DNA from: Solirubrobacterales bacterium
GTDB lineage: Bacteria; Actinomycetota; Thermoleophilia; Solirubrobacterales; Solirubrobacteraceae
Direction: 5' to 3'
Assembly (NCBI GenBank): GCA_003157595.1
Contig: PMKB01000241.1
Location: 1-11,309, forward strand
Length of the DNA stretch: 11,309 nt
Shown: piece after piece, positions 6,767-11,309 of the stretch
How positions within the stretch are numbered: the first letter of the stretch is position 1
Layout of the letters: each line of letters starts with the position of its first letter
The notes under the pieces: generated by a model
Seen by the model: only the letters and a program-made list of their open reading frames with translations
The model's database searches: none
Told to the model about the DNA's origin: nothing
Made by a program: the position numbers and the translations under genes

Positions 6767-8112
6767 GGCTTGCCGCTGCGCAGCTCCCGCACGTTGTCGT
6801 GCGCCTCGCCGCTTGCCGCAGCCCCGTCGCTGCCGGCGTCGCTGTCCGCTCGCAGGGCGAAGAGGTCGCGCAGCAGCTCGATGCTGCCGTGCACCCGCTC
6901 GGCGTCCAGGCTCCGCAGGCGGATCGTCGGCTCGTGCAGCAGGCGTGCGACCACGGCCCGAGCGAGCGCCTCAACCCGCGCCAGATCGCGCGCCGACGCC
7001 GACTCCCCGCGCCCCGCGTTCTCCTCGAGCACCTGATCGACGATCCGCTCGCCGCGCTGGTGCAGCGCGCCGATCGTCGGGCGCACGTCCAGCTCACCCA
7101 GCCACTCGGCGAAGCGGCCGATCTCCTGGCCGATGATCTCCTCGGCCGCCGGGACGTCGGCTGCGCGGCTTGACAGGTTGTGCGCCACGGCCGCCTGCAG
7201 GTCGTCGATGTCGCGCAGCGTGACGCCCTCCAGCTCTGCGCACAGCGGGTCGATGTCGCGCGGCACGGCGATGTCGATCAGCAGCAGCGGCCGCCTCTCG
7301 CGGGCGCGCATCACCAGCTCGAGCTCTTCGTGGCCGACGATCGGATGCGGGGAAGAGGTCGAGGCGAGCACGATGTCAGCGGCCTCGAGCGTCTCCGGCA
7401 GGCGGTCGAGCCCGACCACCGAGCCGCCGAAGCGCTCCGCCACCGAGCGCGCGCGATCGGCGTGGCGGTTGGCGATGAAGGTCGTCGCGACGCCGCGCGC
7501 GGCCAGCGCCTGGGCGGTCAGCTCGCTCGTCTCGCCGGCGCCGATGACCACGACCGGCCGTCCCCCCAGCTCGCCGAGCAGCCGCTCGGCCAGCTCGACG
7601 GCGACCGAGGAGAGGCTCACGTGGCTGCGAGCGATCGCGGTCTCGGCGCGCACCCGCCTGCCGGTCTGCAGCGCCGCGCTGAACAGCCGGTTCGACAGCG
7701 GGCCGGTCGTGCCCGTCTCGCGGGCGCTTTCGTGGGCGCGCTTGACCTGGCCCTGGATTTCGTGCTCGCCGACGATCATCGACTCAAGACCCGCGGTCAC
7801 GCGGAACAGGTGGCGCGCGGCGTCGCAGTTGCGCAGCGTGTAGGTCACCGCCGCCAGCTCGTCCACCGCGATCTCGGCATGGGCCGCGAGCCGCGCGAGC
7901 ACGGTGCGCTCGGCGGCGGCGCCCGCGTCTTCGAGCACCACGTACAGCTCGGTCCGGTTGCAGGTCGAGATCGCGACCGCCTCGCTGATCGCGGGTTCGA
8001 TGCACAGCGCGGTGACGAAGCGCGCCGCCTGACGCTCGGTCAGGGCCACGCGCTCGCGCAAGGCGACCGGTGCGATGCGGTGAGAGATCCCCAGCAGCAG
8101 CAGCTCGGTCAC
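6763..8112 (-). CDS. hemA: Glutamyl-tRNA reductase
   Basis: First committed step of the C5 tetrapyrrole pathway: NADPH-dependent reduction of glutamyl-tRNA to glutamate-1-semialdehyde. The 449-aa product shows GISHRIAPVALRER (8-21), ISTCNRTELY with the nucleophile Cys51 (48-57), ARHLFRVTAGLESMIVGE with His101 (99-116), the EIQGQVK helix, a Rossmann motif VVVIGAGETSELT (187-199), STSSPHPIVG (251-260) and a C-terminal dimerisation helix region. A tail of about 30 residues rich in Ala/Ser/Asp/Gly makes it slightly longer than usual. The GTG at 8112 overlaps the stop of the ccmD-like gene (GTGA), and its stop overlaps hemC. Its position downstream of four ccm genes suggests expression from the same promoter, linking heme precursor supply to cytochrome c maturation. 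hemL and hemB are not in the window. Confidence 0.97.
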   Translation of the reverse strand: MTELLLLGISHRIAPVALRERVALTERQAARFVTALCIEPAISEAVAISTCNRTELYVVLEDAGAAAERTVLARLAAHAEIAVDELAAVTYTLRNCDAARHLFRVTAGLESMIVGEHEIQGQVKRAHESARETGTTGPLSNRLFSAALQTGRRVRAETAIARSHVSLSSVAVELAERLLGELGGRPVVVIGAGETSELTAQALAARGVATTFIANRHADRARSVAERFGGSVVGLDRLPETLEAADIVLASTSSPHPIVGHEELELVMRARERRPLLLIDIAVPRDIDPLCAELEGVTLRDIDDLQAAVAHNLSSRAADVPAAEEIIGQEIGRFAEWLGELDVRPTIGALHQRGERIVDQVLEENAGRGESASARDLARVEALARAVVARLLHEPTIRLRSLDAERVHGSIELLRDLFALRADSDAGSDGAAASGEAHDNVRELRSGKP

Positions 8113-8318
8113 GGTGCGTCGTGCTCCTCGGAGCTCCCGGGCCGGCGCGCCGCCAGCTCGGTCAGCTCGCCCAACTCGCGCTCGATCCGGCTGAGCTTGC
8201 CGGACATGATTGCGAGGTAGATCAGGATCAGCGCGAAGAAAGCGATGTAGGCGGCGGCGACGTAGGGCACCGCCTGGTGCAGCGGGATCTCGAGCAGTGC
8301 CAGGTGCAGCGCGATCAT
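8109..8318 (-). CDS. CcmD-like small membrane protein
   Basis: A 69-aa protein with a single predicted membrane helix at about residues 17-38 (AYIAFFALILIYLAIM core), followed by a charged helical cytoplasmic stretch with KLSRIERELGELTELA and a polar tail. Size, one helix and basic/acidic amphipathic C-terminus match CcmD, the small partner that helps release holo-CcmE from the CcmABC complex. Sequence alone is too short for firm family assignment; the position directly after ccmC is the main argument. Its ATG (8318) overlaps the ccmC stop as ATGA, and its TGA overlaps the hemA GTG. Confidence 0.75.
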   Translation of the reverse strand: MIALHLALLEIPLHQAVPYVAAAYIAFFALILIYLAIMSGKLSRIERELGELTELAARRPGSSEEHDAP

Positions 8319-9088
8319 CGCGCCGCGCCCACGCCGCTGCTCCCGGCGCCGCCGGCCCCGACGCTCAGGGTCGGCACGGCGCTGCGTCGCGGCAGCGCCT
8401 CGTCCTCATCGCCGGCGAGCAGGCGCTTGAGCGCCCGCAGCTGCGCGCTCGCGTGCTTGGAGGTCATCTCGTAGCGCCACAGAGTGATCCAGAGCAGCGC
8501 CATGCTGACCAGCGACAGGTAGAAGACGACCTGAAAGCGCCCCGGCAGATTGGCGCTGATGTCGCCGAGCACGCGTGGGTGCAGATAGGCCGTCGAGAGT
8601 CGCACGATCACGAAGTTGATCGGCACGAAGGCTCCGGCCGTGATCGCGAACACCGAGGCATAGCGCGCCTGGCGTTCGGGGTCCTCGATTGCGAAGCGCA
8701 GCGGCTGATAGGTCGCATAGAGCAGCATGACCAACAGAAACGAGACGAGTGTCGGCTCGCTCCAGTCCCACCACACGCCCCACGACCCCTTGGCCCAGAT
8801 CGAGCCTGACACCAGGACCGCCACGCCGAACACAAGCGAGAGGTGGATCGCGACGTAGGAACGCATGTCCCAGCGCGAGTCGCGCGTGCGCAGATGCGCG
8901 ATCGCGGCCAGGCCGGCGTACACGAATCCGCAGAGCGTCACGATCGCGAGCGGCACGTGCAGGTAGAAGATCTTCTGCAGAAAGCCCTGGTTGGCGTCGT
9001 TGGGAGCCCAGAAGAAGGCGAGCACGAGCGTCAGCGTGAGCGCTGCGAACGTGGTCAGCGCGAGTGGCCGCAGTCGCTTGCCGTACAT
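8315..9088 (-). CDS. ccmC: Heme handling/export membrane protein CcmC (cytochrome c maturation)
   Basis: Polytopic inner-membrane protein of the heme-handling family, expected to present heme to CcmE with CcmAB. The 257-aa product has about six membrane helices, a tryptophan-rich loop WGVWWDWSEP (103-112), and two candidate heme-ligand histidines in external loops: His44 in YLHVP and His170 in TAYLHP. The usual WxWDxRLT form of the Trp motif is here WDWSEPTL. Residues after about 210 form a long polar, Gly/Ala/Ser-rich cytoplasmic tail. A strong Shine-Dalgarno precedes the ATG at 9088; the gap to the ccmB stop is 4 bp, and its own stop overlaps the ccmD-like start. CcsA-type proteins share the Trp motif, but length and ccmA/ccmB context favour CcmC. 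Confidence 0.93.
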   Translation of the reverse strand: MYGKRLRPLALTTFAALTLTLVLAFFWAPNDANQGFLQKIFYLHVPLAIVTLCGFVYAGLAAIAHLRTRDSRWDMRSYVAIHLSLVFGVAVLVSGSIWAKGSWGVWWDWSEPTLVSFLLVMLLYATYQPLRFAIEDPERQARYASVFAITAGAFVPINFVIVRLSTAYLHPRVLGDISANLPGRFQVVFYLSLVSMALLWITLWRYEMTSKHASAQLRALKRLLAGDEDEALPRRSAVPTLSVGAGGAGSSGVGAAR

Positions 9089-9092
9089 CTGT

Positions 9093-9799
9093 TCAGTCCT
9101 CCAGGAGGAAGTCGAAGACCGCGAAGGTGATCAACCCGAAGACGAGATCATAGAGAGCCAACGTCACAAGCCAGCGCAGCGGCAGCGCCCCTGCCCCGAC
9201 CGCCCCGAGCACCGGCGAGGTCGCGCGCGCGGCGCACAGCAGCACGGGGACCAGCAAAGGCAGCGAGATCATCGGGCCGAGCAGGTCGCGCACGCTGGTG
9301 CGCACCGCGAGCGCGCCGACCAGCGTTCCGATCACGACGATCCCCAGATCGCCCAGCGCGAGCACCACCAACAGTCCCGGCAGCGCCGGCCAAAGCGCGG
9401 AGCCCAGCAGCAGCAACGCAAACGCCGGCACCGCGACCACCTCCAGCACCAGCAGATAGGCGAGCAGCGTCAGCGCCTTGGAGTACAGCAGCACGCTGCG
9501 GTCGGCGGGCGAGAGCAGAAAGCCGTCGAAGCCGCCCTGCTCCGCGTCGGCGACGAACAGCCGGTTGATCCCCAGCATGGCGGCGAACAGCAGCGTCACC
9601 CACAGCACGCCGCTCGCCAGATCGCCGCTCAGCGCGTTGCGCTGCAGCGCGAAATGAAACAGCACGAACGTCGTCACGCTGAACAGCGACATCGCCGGCA
9701 CCGCCTCGAAGCTGCGCAGCTCGACGCGCAGCTCCTTGCGCAGCAGCGCCGCGAGCACGACGCGGGTCCGCGGAGCGGCCATCGTGCGCGTCGTGCTGC

Positions 9800-9803
<4 letters not shown>
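9093..9803 (-). CDS. ccmB: Heme exporter permease CcmB
   Basis: Permease subunit of the CcmAB ABC transporter that drives heme release in System I cytochrome c maturation. The 236-aa product starts with a short basic N-terminus (LLRKELRVELRSFE, about 20-33), typical of CcmB, then about six hydrophobic helices, with the conserved GFDGFLLSPADRSVLLYSK region around residues 90-108, between the first helices. The family's length is about 220-230 aa. Its ATG at 9803 overlaps the ccmA stop as ATGA; an alternative ATG at 9782 would drop seven residues. Located directly after its ATPase and before CcmC, as in classical ccm operons. Confidence 0.93.
9098..9102 (-). promoter_or_regulatory. Shine-Dalgarno for ccmC inside the end of ccmB
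   Basis: GGAGG on the minus strand lies 9 nt before the ccmC ATG and within the last codons of ccmB. It is the clearest ribosome-binding site in the operon and fixes the ccmC start. It is also half of an inverted repeat (TCCTCC-A-GGAGGA, 9097-9109), whose one-base centre makes a simple hairpin unlikely. Confidence 0.8.
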
Positions 9804-10489
<686 letters not shown>

Positions 10490-10671
10490 CCCAAAGCGTC
10501 TGCAGGGCGTGCGCCCAGCGCGGACCGCCCGGCTTCGCAGGGCTGAACGCCAGCGGACCGCCCGGCTCCGCAGGGCTGAACGCCAGGGGTGAAACGGCCG
10601 CGCGCATGGGTTGCACGGTAATCGTCCAGCGCCCTGCGCGCCCTTGCGGTCTCCCGCGCGCGGCCCCCCGC
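10490..10671 (-). promoter_or_regulatory. Probable leader/promoter region of the ccm-hem operon
   Basis: This 182-bp gap lies between the end of the glycosidase-like gene and ccmA, both on the minus strand, and is the only sizeable non-coding space ahead of the nine-gene run. It contains the 33-bp direct repeat and an AT-richer patch near 10589-10625 that could hold a promoter. I see no convincing -35/-10 pair and no clear terminator for the upstream gene, so the call rests on position. Confidence 0.4.
10520..10585. repeat. 33-bp tandem direct repeat upstream of ccmA
   Basis: Copies at 10520-10552 and 10553-10585 differ at one position (T/C). Each begins with GCGGACCGC, a 9-bp palindrome apart from its centre base, followed by CCGGCT and GCAGGGCTGAACGCCA. 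The array starts 31 bp upstream of the ccmA GTG. It could be a pair of regulator-binding sites, a transcribed structured leader, or a dispersed intergenic repeat. Confidence 0.9.
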
Positions 10672-11309
10672 TCAGTGACTGCGGCGCTGCCGCAGCGGCG
10701 CCTTCATGTGCACGACATGGATCATGGCCGTGCTGGTGTTACCGAGCTTGTCGGTGACCGTCACCTTGATCGTGTGCGGCCCGAGCTTCAGCTTCGCCGC
10801 CGAGCGCCAGGCGATCGAGCCGCTGAAGTGCGCCGGGAAGTGCTTGCTGACGAAGTGCACGCGGCTGTGCTTGCTGAGCTGGAAGGTGATCTCGCGAACG
10901 CCGTTGACCCGGCTGGTGGCCGCGACAGCGATCCGGAGGGCGCCGCTGTAGTGCTGCCCCTGCGTCGGGTGCAGGATCTTGATCGCGGGACCGTTGAAGT
11001 CACCGCATGCTCCGGTCAGCTGATCGCCGTGCAGCGACTCCTGTTGGAACGCCGTGAATGCCGGTTTCGGCGCGTAGTTGGCGTTCAGCAGGCCGTAGTT
11101 GTCAATCGGGGCGGTGGAGTTGGCGCCGTTGTAAAGCTCGAACCACATCGCCGCCTTGACGTAGGAGTACTGCGGCTGATCGAGGCAGTGGTAGGCCTGC
11201 TGCAGGTAGGTGGCCTGCGTCGTCTCGCTGACGCCGCCGAGCTTCTGGCCGGCCCAGGCGCCGGTCTTGCACTCGGCGCTCGTCGAGGACCCGCCGATCT
11301 CGGTCATGT
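10672..11309 (-). CDS. Glycoside-hydrolase-like protein C-terminus with Ig-like domain, 5'-truncated by window edge
   Basis: The last ~211 codons of a larger gene reading off the right edge. An ATG at 11307 is in frame but is probably internal: it opens the motif MTEIGGSS, which resembles the strand-7 catalytic glutamate region (TEIG) of TIM-barrel glycosidases such as GH5/GH39-like clan A enzymes. AAMWFELYNG (52-61) and YGLLNANYAPKPAFTAF (71-87) resemble the closing strand and helix of such barrels. Residues 106-200 form a beta-rich Ig-like module (IKILHPTQGQHYSG to IHVVHM), with HTIKVTVTDKLGN typical of bacterial Ig-like repeats, then a basic C-terminal tail. A secreted carbohydrate-active enzyme is likely, but family and substrate cannot be fixed without the N-terminal part. 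Not obviously related to the operon downstream. Confidence 0.75.
   Translation of the reverse strand, partial: MTEIGGSSTSAECKTGAWAGQKLGGVSETTQATYLQQAYHCLDQPQYSYVKAAMWFELYNGANSTAPIDNYGLLNANYAPKPAFTAFQQESLHGDQLTGACGDFNGPAIKILHPTQGQHYSGALRIAVAATSRVNGVREITFQLSKHSRVHFVSKHFPAHFSGSIAWRSAAKLKLGPHTIKVTVTDKLGNTSTAMIHVVHMKAPLRQRRSH

Noticed and set aside
5584..7173. 529-codon plus-strand open frame opposite cobA/hemD, hemC and hemA
   Set aside because: Arg/Pro/Ala-rich composition with no recognisable motif; it is the antisense shadow of three genes with clear family motifs in very GC-rich DNA.

Overview
The window is about 11.3 kb of very GC-rich DNA with strong G/C third-position bias. Gene content and style suggest a high-GC actinobacterium, most likely class Thermoleophilia (Solirubrobacter-like). 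That placement is inference from composition and gene content, because no RNA marker gene is present.

Layout. (i) 1-2361, plus strand: the 3' part of a large SF2 DEAH-box helicase. It enters the window inside an almost purely Asp/Glu tract that sits just upstream of Walker A. (ii) 2362-2480: a short convergent intergenic gap with two inverted repeats that could act as a terminator. (iii) 2481-10489, minus strand: nine tightly packed genes read as one apparent operon, in the order ccmA, ccmB, ccmC, a ccmD-like small gene, hemA, hemC, a cobA/hemD fusion, an S-adenosyl-L-methionine hydrolase (DUF62 family) and birA. Seven of the eight junctions are accounted for by 4-bp ATGA/GTGA overlaps (six at start-stop junctions inside the main run plus the hydrolase/birA junction), or in the case of ccmB/ccmC by a 4-bp gap. 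The only looser junction is cobA/hemD to the hydrolase, about 28 bp. (iv) 10490-10671: the probable leader and promoter region of that operon, with a 33-bp direct repeat. (v) 10672-11309, minus strand: the C-terminal part of a glycoside-hydrolase-like protein with an Ig-like tail, cut by the window edge.

Function. The operon joins heme export and handling for cytochrome c maturation (CcmABC plus a CcmD-like protein) to the early tetrapyrrole steps. HemA (glutamyl-tRNA reductase) starts the pathway, HemC makes hydroxymethylbilane, HemD closes the ring to uroporphyrinogen III, and the fused SUMT domain diverts it with two SAM molecules toward siroheme or cobalamin. hemL and hemB, needed between HemA and HemC, are not here. 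The last two genes concern cofactors: a SAM-cleaving enzyme with its Asp-Arg-His triad intact, and a biotin-protein ligase without a DNA-binding domain.

Most unusual features: a 60-bp tandem repeat array that begins at the cobA/hemD start codon and adds about 90 low-complexity Gly/Ala/Ser residues before the enzyme; the acidic insertion in the helicase; a shortened active-site lid in HemC; and the coupling of System I cytochrome c genes, tetrapyrrole genes and a SAM hydrolase in one transcript. I did not find a clearly new defence or mobile system.
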